A stretch of DNA of 64,000 nt from Leisingera caerulea DSM 24564 (GTDB lineage: Bacteria > Pseudomonadota > Alphaproteobacteria > Rhodobacterales > Rhodobacteraceae): the NCBI RefSeq assembly GCF_000473325.1, contig NZ_KI421513.1, positions 1,745,217 to 1,809,216 of the forward strand, given 5' to 3'. The translations under genes and the position numbers were made by a program. The notes beneath the pieces were generated by a model that was not told the origin of the DNA, did no database searches, and saw only the letters and a list, made by a program, of their open reading frames with translations. Shown here piece by piece: positions 17,737 to 26,697 of the stretch. Position 1 is the stretch's first letter. Each line of letters begins with the position of its first letter.

Positions 17737-18705
17737 TCACTTCAACAGGCAGGCCTGCAGCTTTTCCCCAAGCTGCGGGTCTGTCTTCATCACTTCGCCC
17801 CAGCCCTCGGTCTGCGCGGTTTCGCTCCATAGCTTCCCGTTCTCGCCTTCCAGGGTAATCGTCTTGATCCCCGCCTCGGCCTGGGCTTTGGCCTCGGCCT
17901 CGTTGCGGGCGATGTTCTCGGCGTTCTGCTCTTCGATCCAGGCGGCGCCCTTTTCCAGCAGGGCGCGCTGCTCATCGCTCAGCCCGTTCCAGCTGTCGAG
18001 GTTCACTAGGAAGTTCACGTCCACCTGATAGAACCCGGGATCGACGCGATAGGCAGTCTGCTCGTGCCAGCCAAGGTCCAGCACGCCCTGGCTGGGCCAG
18101 CCGTAACCGTCGATCGCCCCGCGCTCCAGCGCGGTATAGACCTCGCCCGGTGCCGTGCGCACAAGCGTGGCCCCCAGCTTTTCGAACATGGCGCGGTAAA
18201 CCGGGGTGGTGCGGATGGTCAGTCCGGTCAGGTCCGGGCCGTCCAGCGGCTTAGTCAGATATAGATGATAATTCATGTGATCGCCCACACGGGCGAGGTA
18301 TTTGACGTTCATCTGATCCTGGTGAACCTGGTCGATCAGCTCATAGCAGCCGTTGGCCCGCTGGTCCTGAACGGTGTTCTGCGCCAGGTGCAGCGCGTCG
18401 CCTGCGGGCAGCAGGTTCGGGTAGTAGGCGGTGGTGTTGTTGGCGATGTCGACGATGCCCGCTTGCACCGCGTTGCCCAGTTCAAACGGCGGCACGGCTT
18501 CGGGCCCGCCAAGCAGGTCGATCTGCACCACGCCCTCTCCGTTCTCATTGACCCAATCAACGAAAGCCTCGAAATCACGGGAAAAAGTTGTGCCGGTTGC
18601 AAAGGCGGTCACCGCCTTCAGCGTGACTTCTTCAGCCTGGGCAGAGGCGGCGGTCAGCGCGGCGGTTCCCAGAAGGGCTGCGGCAGCGAATGTGCGGAAT
18701 GTCAT
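17737..18705 (-). CDS. dctP: TRAP transporter substrate-binding protein (DctP), transporter 1
   Basis: A 322-residue periplasmic protein with a Sec signal (MTFRTFAAAALLGTAALTAA, cleaved after SAQA). The DctP signature is clear: LTGLTIRTTPVYRAMFEKLG, then TALERGAIDGYGWP. The arginine in IRTTP usually salt-bridges the carboxylate of the ligand, so an organic acid is the likely cargo. The next gene cluster upstream encodes aryl-pyruvate metabolism, so an aromatic or 2-oxo acid is plausible but unproven. Confidence 0.92.
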   Translation of the reverse strand: MTFRTFAAAALLGTAALTAASAQAEEVTLKAVTAFATGTTFSRDFEAFVDWVNENGEGVVQIDLLGGPEAVPPFELGNAVQAGIVDIANNTTAYYPNLLPAGDALHLAQNTVQDQRANGCYELIDQVHQDQMNVKYLARVGDHMNYHLYLTKPLDGPDLTGLTIRTTPVYRAMFEKLGATLVRTAPGEVYTALERGAIDGYGWPSQGVLDLGWHEQTAYRVDPGFYQVDVNFLVNLDSWNGLSDEQRALLEKGAAWIEEQNAENIARNEAEAKAQAEAGIKTITLEGENGKLWSETAQTEGWGEVMKTDPQLGEKLQACLLK

Positions 18706-18841
18706 GTTGGTCTCCCTGGATGTGTGGCAGCGCGCAGACCGGGCGGTTTGCAGTCCCTTGTTTTTCCGGGCGCCTTTGAAAAAGCCTAGGTCCAGGCTGT
18801 CTCACCTTCAAGCACGAAGTTTTAAGCTTCAAGTAAGTTTA

Positions 18842-18854
18842 TATGCAAACGCAT
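18842..18854. promoter_or_regulatory. candidate operator upstream of TRAP 1, shared with the cyclase promoter
   Basis: TATGCAAACGCAT contains the inverted repeat ATGC-AAAC-GCAT and lies 137 bp upstream of the dctP start. The same 13-mer with two changes (TATGTATACGCAT) lies 151 bp upstream of the cyclase gene, at 24315-24327, and both copies are followed by TAAAA. The rest of the 344-bp gap between dctP and iorB (18706-19049) shows no gene. Confidence 0.45.
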
Positions 18855-19049
18855 TAAAAAGTTTGAAAGTACAGCTGCCTCAGGCGGCTGGTGGTCCGGG
18901 TGATTCGGGTGTTCACGGCAGATGACCTCATTTGACCGGTGTAAAAGCCGCTTACCCGGGTCTTGAGCGTGCCGCCTCAAGTGCTCACGGCTTGAGGCGG
19001 ACGCTGCGGGGAGCGGCAGACCCGCAACCTGCCGGCTGCCTTGACCCGG

Positions 19050-20591
19050 CTACGCAGCGAAGCTCCGGATGGTTCTAAGCGCACCGTCCAAGGCCTCTCC
19101 CTTTTCGTCCTGCAAAGCAGCCTCGCGCAGGCGGGCGACCCATTGCGGCCCATCATCACGGGCGGCCACCATGCGGGCGCCCTGCATCACCTTGTCGAAT
19201 TTGGAAAGACCGCGGGCGTGCGTGTCCGAATACCCTTTGATCAGGCGGCGGCAGCGGATTATCTCGACTGCCATGCCATAGCTGCGCGGCAGGTGGTCAA
19301 GCGCGGCGGCCAGCCATTTGTCCAGATGCGCCTGCTCCTGCGCGTGTCGCAGGCTTAGGCGGCGCCAGCCGCGCAACCCGCCCAGAATATAGAGCATCAC
19401 AAAACCGCGGAGGCTGTCCGTGCGGATGCGGCGGCCCTTATTGAACAGCCTGTCGAGTCTGGCCATCCACTTCGGGCTGTTTTCCACCTTGGTTCCCAGG
19501 CGTGCGGGGAGCAAGCCCGCAATCTCCTCGGCGCGGGGATGCAGGTAGTCGGTGAGTGTCATCAGTTTGCCTTGCGACCCCATCTGACCCTCGATGCGGT
19601 CAAAGCGGCTGCTGCGGGTCTTAAGGTCGGCAACCCGGATCACGTCGTCGTATGCCATTGCATTGGCGATATATTTCGCCGCCTCGCGGCCAAGCGCGTA
19701 TCCCTGGTCCGCGCTGTCGCGGTCCAGCACGCCCTGCAGCCTGTCCAGGTATTCGGCGCCGTAATCCGTGTCCTGAAAGTCCACCACCTTGCGCAGCCCC
19801 GGCACAGCCGTTTCCTGCACGCCTGCCGGAAACCGGGAAACCCGCGCCATCAGCCCGTTCCAGGCGTCCAAGGCCTTGTGTGGACCCGCCGCCTTTGCTG
19901 GGGCTTCTTCCGCGGATGCGGCTTCCGGCTGCTCGCCGTGCTCCGCCAAGTCGAAACCGGCGGCAAAGGCCCGCAGGCTGGCCTCGACACCTTTGCCGCT
20001 GGCGCGGATTGCGTCCTCGAACGCGGCCCGGGGGAAGGGCAGGGCGCCTGAGCCGGCCAAGGCGCCGAACAGCGAGGCAGAGATCACCGATCCCACCCGC
20101 ACCGCGGCGCTGTCCATGTCGGCCATCACCAGCTTTTGGGCCGCGGTTTCGGCGGCTGCGCGCACCTCATCGGCATCGGCGATACCGTCTCCGGGAACCA
20201 TCTTTTCAGACACGGCCAGCGCGCGGTGGGTCGAGGCGACCAGCGTGGTGCGGTCCGGGGTCACAAAGCCGCGCATGATGGCACGGCCGGCCTCCATCAT
20301 CTCGGCGGCGATCATCACGTCCACGTCGCCTGGCGCCGGCGCAAGCGAAAATACAGGATGCGGCACGCTGCCCGGCGCCATCTCGATATAGTAGATGGTC
20401 GCGCCGGTGCGCTGGGCGACGCCGGCAACGCTGGTGGCCTGGGCACTGTAGCCCTGGCTGCGGGCAAGCGACTCGATCCAGTTGGTCAGCACTCCGCCGC
20501 CCTGTCCGCCGACGGCAAGAATGGCCACCTTGATGACGCCCTGCAGGCGCGGATCGGCCGGTTGAGGGCGGACCGGTATTTCGATGGTCAT
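19050..20591 (-). CDS. iorB: indolepyruvate oxidoreductase subunit beta (IorB-like, with DUF6537)
   Basis: A 513-residue protein with a gamma-type oxidoreductase domain at residues about 20-210 (VAILAVGGQGGGVLTNWIE, then SVAGVAQRTGATIYYIEM). The longer C-terminal half is the DUF6537-type extension seen in IorB of aerobic proteobacteria. With the alpha subunit it oxidatively decarboxylates aryl pyruvates (indolepyruvate, phenylpyruvate) to acyl-CoA and passes electrons to ferredoxin in the cytosol. Its ATG overlaps the stop codon of the alpha-subunit gene by 4 bp, so the two are coupled. Confidence 0.88.
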   Translation of the reverse strand: MTIEIPVRPQPADPRLQGVIKVAILAVGGQGGGVLTNWIESLARSQGYSAQATSVAGVAQRTGATIYYIEMAPGSVPHPVFSLAPAPGDVDVMIAAEMMEAGRAIMRGFVTPDRTTLVASTHRALAVSEKMVPGDGIADADEVRAAAETAAQKLVMADMDSAAVRVGSVISASLFGALAGSGALPFPRAAFEDAIRASGKGVEASLRAFAAGFDLAEHGEQPEAASAEEAPAKAAGPHKALDAWNGLMARVSRFPAGVQETAVPGLRKVVDFQDTDYGAEYLDRLQGVLDRDSADQGYALGREAAKYIANAMAYDDVIRVADLKTRSSRFDRIEGQMGSQGKLMTLTDYLHPRAEEIAGLLPARLGTKVENSPKWMARLDRLFNKGRRIRTDSLRGFVMLYILGGLRGWRRLSLRHAQEQAHLDKWLAAALDHLPRSYGMAVEIIRCRRLIKGYSDTHARGLSKFDKVMQGARMVAARDDGPQWVARLREAALQDEKGEALDGALRTIRSFAA

Positions 20592-22753
20592 GGTGCAATC
20601 CTCCCGGGAGCGGTGCCGGTGAATGTAAGGCGCCGCGCTGCGCGGCGGGTCTGAAGCCAGTAGATAACACGGCTGCGCAATTCAGCTGCCCAGCGTTCAA
20701 AGCCGCTGGGGTTATGCACCACGCGCGCCTCATAAAAAGAGGGGCAAAGGATCGCCGCATCGGCCACCTCGCCGCAGTTGCCGCAGCCGACGCAGGACTG
20801 GTCGATATGCGCCACGGGATCGTCGCGCAGCGGATCGTCCAGCGTTTTCAGCGACAGCGACGGGCAGCCGGACAGGCGGATGCAGGCGTGATCGCCGGTG
20901 CAGACGTCTTCATCCACGCCAAAGCGGGGGATCTCCACCCGCGCACCGTCTTTGATCGCCTTGTTGCGCTGCGGCTTTTCGCGGCGCTGCCGGTTCAGCA
21001 TGCATTCGGAGGAGGCAACGATCACCTTGGGGCCGTCGTAATCGGTGGTCAGCGCCTCGCGGATGGTCTCACGCATCTTTGTGACGTCATAGGTCCGGTC
21101 GATCTGCCGGATCCATTTGACGCCCGCACCTTCCAGCGCCTTGGTGATCGGGTTGTTCGTCGCCTTGGTGGCATTCTTGGCGCGGCTCGACGGAATATCC
21201 TGGCCGCCGGTAGCGGCCGAATAGTAGTTGTCGACGATGATCGCCACACTGTCCGACTTGTTGAACACCATGTTGCCGATCGAAGTGCTGAGCCCGTTGT
21301 GCCAGAACCCGCCGTCGCCCAGGATCGAGATTGCGCGCTTGTCACCGCCGCCGTCGAACGCCGCGTTCGAGGCCGGTCCCAGACCGTACCCCATTGTCTG
21401 CCCGCCGATCTCAAACGGCGGCAGCGCTGCAAACAGGTGGCAGCCGATGTCTGCCGAAATCTGATGCTTGCCCAGTTCCTGCTCGACCAGCTTCATCGAA
21501 GCAAAGATCGGCCGCTCCGGGCAGCCGGTGCAGAACCCCGGCGGACGGATCGGCACGGTGGCGCTCAGGTCTGGAACCTCCGGCACCGGTTCGTTGGGGG
21601 CCAGCACCTGGCCGGGCAGCAAATGGGCGGCATGCTTGCGGAAGAAGTCGTCCAGCCCGTCCATCATCACTTGGCCGGTGTATTCGCCGGCCTTGGGGAA
21701 GATGCCCTTGCCCTCAAGCTTGGTCTGGCTGCCCGCCTTGAACAGCATGTTGCCTAGCTGCTGCTCGATGAACTCTGGCTGGCCTTCCTCGATCATCAGC
21801 ACCGCGTCCTTGACCGCGCAGAAGTCCAAAAGGTCGCTCTGCACCAGCGGATAGGCCACGTTCATCACATAAAGCGGCACCTCGGTGTTGCCGCTGACAT
21901 CTGCCAGCCCCAGGCGCTGCAGAGCGCGGATCACGCTGTTGTACATGCCGCCCAGGCAAATCAGCCCGGCCTTGCCGTCCTGCGGCCCGAACCGTTCGTT
22001 CAACCCGTTTTCCAGAATGAACTTCTCCGCCGCGGGCCATCGGTTTTCGATCTTGTCGTGCTCGTGCTGATAGGACATCGGCGGCAGCACCACACGCTTG
22101 AAATCGCGCTGCGGGCTGGACAGCGCCTCGCGCACGGTCAGCGGCGGCGGCTGGTTGTCGCGGCAGTCGAAAGTGCCGGTCACATGGCAGGAGCGGATCC
22201 GCACCATCAGCATGACCGGCGTGTTTGACGCCTCCGACAGCGCAAAGCTGTCACCCACTGCCTTCACAATCGACGGCAGGTTCGGCCGTGGATCCAGCAG
22301 CCAGAACTGCGATTTCATCGCAAAGGCATAAGAGCGCTCCTGCATGATCGAGGAGCCTTCGCCGTAATCCTCGCCGACGATGATGATCGCTCCGCCAGTG
22401 ACGCCGGAGGAGGCGAGGTTGGCCAGCGCGTCAGAGGCCACGTTGACACCGACCGAGCCCTTGAAGGTCACCGCGCCGCGGATCGGGTAGTGGACCGAGG
22501 CCGCCAGCATCGCCGCGGCGGCCGCCTCCGAGGCGTTGGCCTCATACCGCACGCCCAGCTCGTCCAACAGGTCCTCGGCGTCGGCCAGCACATCCATCAG
22601 ATGCGAAATCGGAGCGCCCTGGTAGCCGCCGACGTAACCCACGCCGTTTTCAAGAAGCGCCTTGGTGATGGCCAGAATGCCCTCGCCGGTGAAGCTGGTG
22701 CCTGCACCTTGGCGCAGGTGCTCGACCTCAGCCTTGAACGATCTTTCGGCCAT
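20588..22753 (-). CDS. iorA: indolepyruvate ferredoxin oxidoreductase subunit alpha
   Basis: A 721-residue thiamine-diphosphate enzyme. The N-terminal half holds the pyrimidine-binding domain (GAVTFKGSVGVNVASDALAN). The ThDP site is in the centre (GDGGFWHNGL, about residue 485), near a CTGCPERP motif. The C-terminus has ferredoxin-like cysteines (DQSCVGCGNCGEVADAAILC). It catalyses aryl-pyruvate decarboxylation with CoA. The start has GGAGG seven bases upstream and lies 27 bp downstream of the MarR gene in the same direction. Confidence 0.92.
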   Translation of the reverse strand: MAERSFKAEVEHLRQGAGTSFTGEGILAITKALLENGVGYVGGYQGAPISHLMDVLADAEDLLDELGVRYEANASEAAAAAMLAASVHYPIRGAVTFKGSVGVNVASDALANLASSGVTGGAIIIVGEDYGEGSSIMQERSYAFAMKSQFWLLDPRPNLPSIVKAVGDSFALSEASNTPVMLMVRIRSCHVTGTFDCRDNQPPPLTVREALSSPQRDFKRVVLPPMSYQHEHDKIENRWPAAEKFILENGLNERFGPQDGKAGLICLGGMYNSVIRALQRLGLADVSGNTEVPLYVMNVAYPLVQSDLLDFCAVKDAVLMIEEGQPEFIEQQLGNMLFKAGSQTKLEGKGIFPKAGEYTGQVMMDGLDDFFRKHAAHLLPGQVLAPNEPVPEVPDLSATVPIRPPGFCTGCPERPIFASMKLVEQELGKHQISADIGCHLFAALPPFEIGGQTMGYGLGPASNAAFDGGGDKRAISILGDGGFWHNGLSTSIGNMVFNKSDSVAIIVDNYYSAATGGQDIPSSRAKNATKATNNPITKALEGAGVKWIRQIDRTYDVTKMRETIREALTTDYDGPKVIVASSECMLNRQRREKPQRNKAIKDGARVEIPRFGVDEDVCTGDHACIRLSGCPSLSLKTLDDPLRDDPVAHIDQSCVGCGNCGEVADAAILCPSFYEARVVHNPSGFERWAAELRSRVIYWLQTRRAARRLTFTGTAPGRIAP

Positions 22754-22780
22754 TGGCGCCTCCTTGGATGGGGTCCGGGA

Positions 22781-23284
22781 TTAGAATTGATTCACCCGCA
22801 CGTTGTGCAGGATTTTCTGCAGCGTGGCGGTAAAGGCGCGCTGTTCTTCCGGGTCTATGCACTTGAACATCTGCGCACAGGCCTCCGCCACATGCGGCCA
22901 AAGCCCCTCGTGGGTTTCGCGGCCCTTCGGCGTCATGACAATGCGGGTGGCGCGGCTGTCATCGGGATCGGTTTTGCGCTGAACCAGCCCGTCGCGCTCC
23001 AGCGCATCCAGCGCACGGCTGAGGGTGGATTGCTCCACCACTGCGTAGACGGACAAGTCGCGGATCAGCAGCCCGTCCAGCACCGACAGAACCGCCAAGG
23101 CCCGCATTTTGGCGGTGGTCAGCCCATGCGCCGCCATTTCCTCGCGCAGAGCCGCGTTATAGCGGCCCATGATGCGGTTCATCAAATAAGGCGGGAAGTT
23201 CTCCAACCCGATCTCCCCCAGCCGCGGCAGCGGGGGGCTCTCTTCTGCAGCAACCTGCGGAGCTGCGGCTTCATTTGCAGTCAT
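22781..23284 (-). CDS. MarR-family transcriptional regulator of the ior cluster
   Basis: A 167-residue winged-helix protein. I place the start at MTANEAAAPQ because AAGGAAGG lies four bases upstream; a longer frame begins at 23338. The DNA-binding part (LLIRDLSVYAVVEQSTLSRA, then LERDGLVQRKTDPDDSRATR) is typical MarR. MarR proteins usually repress catabolic operons and release DNA when an aromatic carboxylate binds. It lies between the cyclase and iorA genes on the same strand and probably regulates both. Confidence 0.9.
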   Translation of the reverse strand: MTANEAAAPQVAAEESPPLPRLGEIGLENFPPYLMNRIMGRYNAALREEMAAHGLTTAKMRALAVLSVLDGLLIRDLSVYAVVEQSTLSRALDALERDGLVQRKTDPDDSRATRIVMTPKGRETHEGLWPHVAEACAQMFKCIDPEEQRAFTATLQKILHNVRVNQF

Positions 23285-23372
23285 GCATCCTTCCTTTACG
23301 CCAATTGAGTGCCGGAGCCAGCGCCTGCATACAGGCACCGGCGCCGGGGCTGATGCGGGCGCGTTACCTGCC

Positions 23373-24164
23373 TCAGCCCCGCGGGACCAGAGCTAGGGCC
23401 CGGATCGGACTGCCGGTGCCGCGCTTGATCTTGAGCGGAGCTGCAATCAGCAGCGCGCCTTTGGGCGGCAGCTTGTCCAGATTGGCCAGCGAGGCCAAGC
23501 CAAAGCAGTTGTCCCGGTGCAGCAGGTTGTGGGCCGGGTAGGGCGGCTCCATCCCGCCGGCCTGGCCTGCATCCGTGCCGATGCACTGGCTGCCCCAGCC
23601 CACGATTTTCTTCGACAGCAGGTATTCTACCGCATCCGGGGTCGGCCCGGGGCTGTGCGGGCCTGTGTCATCCGCGTTCAAAAAGGCGTCTTCGTCATCT
23701 GCGCGCTTGTCCCAATCGGTGCGCATCACCACCCATTCCCCCGCGCCGATCTCACCGTGCTCCGCCTCCCAGGCCCTGATCAGGTCTGCCGTCAGCAGAA
23801 AGTCCGGGTTTTCGGCGCTTTCCTTGGAGCAGTCGATCACATTGACCGGCGCCACCAGGCGCTGCACATCCAGCGTATCGGTATAACCGTCGCTATAGTC
23901 CTTGCCGGTGATCCAGTGGTGCGGGGCGTCGAAATGGGTGCCGGAATGCTCCCCCAGAACCATCCAGTTCCAGGCAAAGAACGGGCCGTCCTCGTCATAT
24001 TCACTGATCTTGTGGATTTCGACTTTGGGTGTGTTCTTGGCAAAATCCTCGGGCAGGCGCAGGATCGGCGTCTCGGGGCCCAAGGTGCCGGAACAGTCCA
24101 CCACTTCGACCTGTCCGGACAGGATCATCGCGCCCAGGCCGTCCAATGCATTGGCTGCAGTCAT
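23373..24164 (-). CDS. cyclase-family metal hydrolase (isatin hydrolase / kynurenine formamidase-like)
   Basis: A 263-residue enzyme with the family metal motif HSGTHFDAPHHW (HxGTHxDxPxH) at about residues 73-84, which binds a divalent metal and hydrolyses cyclic amides or formamides. I start it at MTAANALDG, which has GGGAGA about six bases upstream; the frame is open a further 25 codons. Beside iorAB and a MarR gene, an isatin-hydrolase role in indole-acetate breakdown, or a kynurenine-formamidase role in tryptophan breakdown, is attractive but inferred from context only. Confidence 0.8.
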   Translation of the reverse strand: MTAANALDGLGAMILSGQVEVVDCSGTLGPETPILRLPEDFAKNTPKVEIHKISEYDEDGPFFAWNWMVLGEHSGTHFDAPHHWITGKDYSDGYTDTLDVQRLVAPVNVIDCSKESAENPDFLLTADLIRAWEAEHGEIGAGEWVVMRTDWDKRADDEDAFLNADDTGPHSPGPTPDAVEYLLSKKIVGWGSQCIGTDAGQAGGMEPPYPAHNLLHRDNCFGLASLANLDKLPPKGALLIAAPLKIKRGTGSPIRALALVPRG

Positions 24165-24240
24165 ACTATTTCTCCCGTTGTGCGCGGTCTGAATGCCGCT
24201 TTTGTGCGTCCGGTGAAGCACTGGTTTCAAAATATACATG

Positions 24241-24252
24241 AATTTGCAAATT
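24241..24252. promoter_or_regulatory. 12-bp perfect palindrome upstream of the cyclase gene
   Basis: AATTTGCAAATT is a perfect palindrome 77 bp upstream of the cyclase start, in the promoter region of the cyclase-marR-iorA-iorB unit. It is a possible site for the cluster's MarR protein. Short A/T palindromes also occur by chance. Confidence 0.35.
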
Positions 24253-24314
24253 TAAAAGCACTTTGAGAGCTCCCAATGAAGAAGGTGATGCAGCACTCAC
24301 TGGCTACCTTAAAG

Positions 24315-24327
24315 TATGTATACGCAT
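24315..24327. promoter_or_regulatory. second copy of the shared 13-bp motif
   Basis: TATGTATACGCAT, 151 bp upstream of the cyclase start, matches the motif upstream of TRAP 1 dctP at 11 of 13 positions and has the same TAAAA tail. Inside it, GTATAC is itself palindromic, a pattern often bound by GntR or MarR dimers. Confidence 0.45.
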
Positions 24328-24427
24328 GTAAAAGGATGGGATGCACCCGCGGGCAGCCCCTTTGGGGGGAATCTTACCGGACCGGTCACCTGACAAGGTG
24401 CCATGCACAGTGCGCACAAAGAGAGAA

Positions 24428-24448
24428 GGCTCCGCCAGCAGCGGAGCC
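24428..24448 (-). terminator. terminator downstream of the NCS1 permease gene
   Basis: GGCTCCGC and GCGGAGCC pair around a five-base loop. Read leftward, the stem is followed by a pyrimidine-rich tail (TTCTCTCTTT). It lies 26 bp past the stop of the NCS1 gene and separates it from the cyclase promoter. Confidence 0.65.
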
Positions 24449-24473
24449 CTCCCTCAAGCGTGTTGCCGTGCGG

Positions 24474-25841
24474 TCAGCTCATGAACCGCTTGGCGGCCGG
24501 CAGGTGCTGCATCAGCAGGTAATAGGACAGACCAGCAGGCAGCAGGCTGGCGTACCATGAGATGCCGGAGAAGATCAGCGCTGCTGCAACCCCGATCCCC
24601 ATGGCAATCACCGCGGCCCAGTTGACGCCTTGGTAGGGGCCGTTCTCATCATAGAGCTTATCCAGATCCAGTTCCTGCTTGCGCAGGACGAAATAGTCCA
24701 CCACCAGGATCGCAAAGATCGGGCCCAGGAAGGCGGAATAGGTCTGGATAAACAGGCTGAGGCCAGCGGCGGATTCGTCCTTCACCAGCTCCCAGGGGAA
24801 GGTGGCAAAGGCCAGCAGGCCGACGATCACAGCCGAGGTCTTGAACTTGATCTTGAAAATATCCATCAGCGCATAGGCCGGCGGCACAACGTTGTTCAGG
24901 ATATTGGTGGTGACCTGCGCAAAGGCGATGAACAGCAGGGTTATGACCAGGAGCGGCTTGTTGTCGACGGCGCTGGAGAACACCTTGATCGGGTCAACCT
25001 CGCCGGTGGCGCCGGAGACCATCAGGCCGATCAGCCCCATGAACAGCGTCGCAGGCAGGATCGAGTTGGCATAGATCGCCACTTGGCGGAACGGGCCGAC
25101 GTTCTGGCGCAGCTCGCGCGAATAGTCCGAGACGTTCAGCATCATGGTGCTGTAGATGCCCAGGAAAAGCATGGTGGCTCCCCAGAAGGGCGCACCCCAG
25201 GTGCCTTCGACGTTGACCAGATTGGCGGAGATCTCCTCGCCGTATTTGCTGATCACGCTGAAGAACATGTAGACCAGCGAGCCGATGATGAAGACGGAGC
25301 CGATGTTCTCCAGCCATTTGATACCATGGAATCCCAGCACCGACAGGCCGATCTGCAACAGCTGGAAGCCGATAAAGAACACCACGATGTTATCATAGCC
25401 GAACATCGTATCGGAGACGAGGTTCAGCGCCCCGGCGCCGATCCAGCTTTGGAAGCCGAACCACACAATGGCGGGCACCGAGCGCACCAGCGCGGGCAGC
25501 CGGGTGCCGGCAAATCCGAAGGCAGAGCGCGCCTGTACCATGAAGGGAATGCCGTATTTGTGGCCCGCCTGGCCGTTGATCATCAGCGCGATGCCGATCA
25601 CGGTGCAGCCGATGGCAATGGCGACAAAAGTCTGCAGCAGGTTCAGCGTGCCCACCAGGCCGGAGCCGATGGTGAATGTGCCGATCGACACACAGCCGCC
25701 GAGCCAGGCAAACAAATAGGACCACGGATCCATGATCCGCGTTTTCTGTGGTGCAAGGCTCTCCTCCCCGATCCCCTTGCCGCCGTGTTCCGCGATGCCG
25801 CCGCCTTCGACGACGGCTTCCAGTTCTGCATTCATGGTCAT
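24474..25841 (-). CDS. NCS1-family nucleobase/hydantoin:cation symporter
   Basis: A 455-residue inner-membrane permease with about 12 helices. NCS1 features are visible: MDPWSYLFAWLGGCVSIGTF in helix 1, NGQAGHKYGIPFMVQARSAF in helix 2-3, and a C-terminal DYFVLRKQELDLDKLY segment. The family takes up purines, pyrimidines, allantoin or hydantoins with sodium or protons. The start MTMNAEL has GGAGGACA directly upstream. It follows a hydantoin-racemase-like gene by 22 bp in the same operon, which favours a hydantoin or allantoin-type substrate. Confidence 0.9.
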   Translation of the reverse strand: MTMNAELEAVVEGGGIAEHGGKGIGEESLAPQKTRIMDPWSYLFAWLGGCVSIGTFTIGSGLVGTLNLLQTFVAIAIGCTVIGIALMINGQAGHKYGIPFMVQARSAFGFAGTRLPALVRSVPAIVWFGFQSWIGAGALNLVSDTMFGYDNIVVFFIGFQLLQIGLSVLGFHGIKWLENIGSVFIIGSLVYMFFSVISKYGEEISANLVNVEGTWGAPFWGATMLFLGIYSTMMLNVSDYSRELRQNVGPFRQVAIYANSILPATLFMGLIGLMVSGATGEVDPIKVFSSAVDNKPLLVITLLFIAFAQVTTNILNNVVPPAYALMDIFKIKFKTSAVIVGLLAFATFPWELVKDESAAGLSLFIQTYSAFLGPIFAILVVDYFVLRKQELDLDKLYDENGPYQGVNWAAVIAMGIGVAAALIFSGISWYASLLPAGLSYYLLMQHLPAAKRFMS

Positions 25842-25863
25842 GTTGTCCTCCCTGACGATACCA

Positions 25864-26562
25864 TTATTTCCGGTTGGGGCGCGCGTAGGCGTTGATCTTG
25901 CTGGTCCGCAGGCCGCAGCCTGCAAGCGCCTCGATCATCCGCGTTGCCGCGCTGACCCCGTCGATGACGGGAATGCCCGTCTCCTGGCTCAGACAGGCGG
26001 TGAGATCGGCCATGCCGGCACAGCCCAGCACAACCGCCTCGCAATGATCCTCCTCAATGGCGCGCAGGATCTCGGCGCGGATCTTCTCCCGCGCGTCTGA
26101 GCCTTCCTCCTCCAGCGCCAGCACCGGGATCGCGGCAGAGCGCACCCGGCGGCACTGATGCGACAGGCCGTATCCATGGATCAGATGTTCGATCACCGGC
26201 ACCGCGCGGGGCAGGGTGGTGACCACGGTGAAGGAGGTCGCCAGCATGCTCGCCGCCTTCACCGCCGCTTCGCAAATGCCCAGAACCGGGCCGGTCGCCA
26301 GCTCGCGGCAGGCGCCGATGCCGGGGTCGTCGAAACAGGCGACGACGATCCCGTCCACGCCCTGTTCCTCGCCCGCCGCAACCTGCGCCAGCAGGCCAGG
26401 AAGCGACATCGCCTCGTCGAAATGGCCCTCGATGCTGGCGGGGGCGCCGGCCGCGGTTGCGCCCACGATGGTCACGCCGGGGCTGGCGGCGGCCTCAGCG
26501 GCCTCAACGATCTTCCGCGTCATCGACTCGGTCGAGTTGGGATTGACGACTAGGATTTTCAT
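25864..26562 (-). CDS. Asp/Glu/hydantoin racemase family protein
   Basis: A 232-residue cytosolic enzyme of the cofactor-independent racemase fold. It begins MKILVVNPNSTESMTRKI with AAAGGAGGAG directly upstream. The two catalytic cysteines expected for the family are in VACFDDPG (about residue 76) and VLGCAGMADL (about residue 180). NPNST plus these motifs is typical of HyuE/allantoin racemases, which interconvert hydantoin enantiomers. It is co-transcribed with the NCS1 permease and divergent from a GntR gene. Confidence 0.85.
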   Translation of the reverse strand: MKILVVNPNSTESMTRKIVEAAEAAASPGVTIVGATAAGAPASIEGHFDEAMSLPGLLAQVAAGEEQGVDGIVVACFDDPGIGACRELATGPVLGICEAAVKAASMLATSFTVVTTLPRAVPVIEHLIHGYGLSHQCRRVRSAAIPVLALEEEGSDAREKIRAEILRAIEEDHCEAVVLGCAGMADLTACLSQETGIPVIDGVSAATRMIEALAGCGLRTSKINAYARPNRK

Positions 26563-26584
26563 GCGCTCCTCCTTTGTTGTCATT

Positions 26585-26598
26585 TATTGTTAACAATA
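26585..26598. promoter_or_regulatory. 14-bp perfect palindrome between the racemase operon and gntR
   Basis: TATTGTTAACAATA is perfectly symmetric and lies 23 bp upstream of the racemase start and 100 bp upstream of the divergent GntR gene. This position suits an operator for that GntR protein acting on both promoters. Confidence 0.5.
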
Positions 26599-26697
26599 TT
26601 TGATAACACGTCAAGACTGGCGACCCCGGGCTGCCATTGCCAAGCGCCCTGACGCTCCTTAAGTTGCGGCAATGCAGGAAAAACTTTTTGAGGCCCG

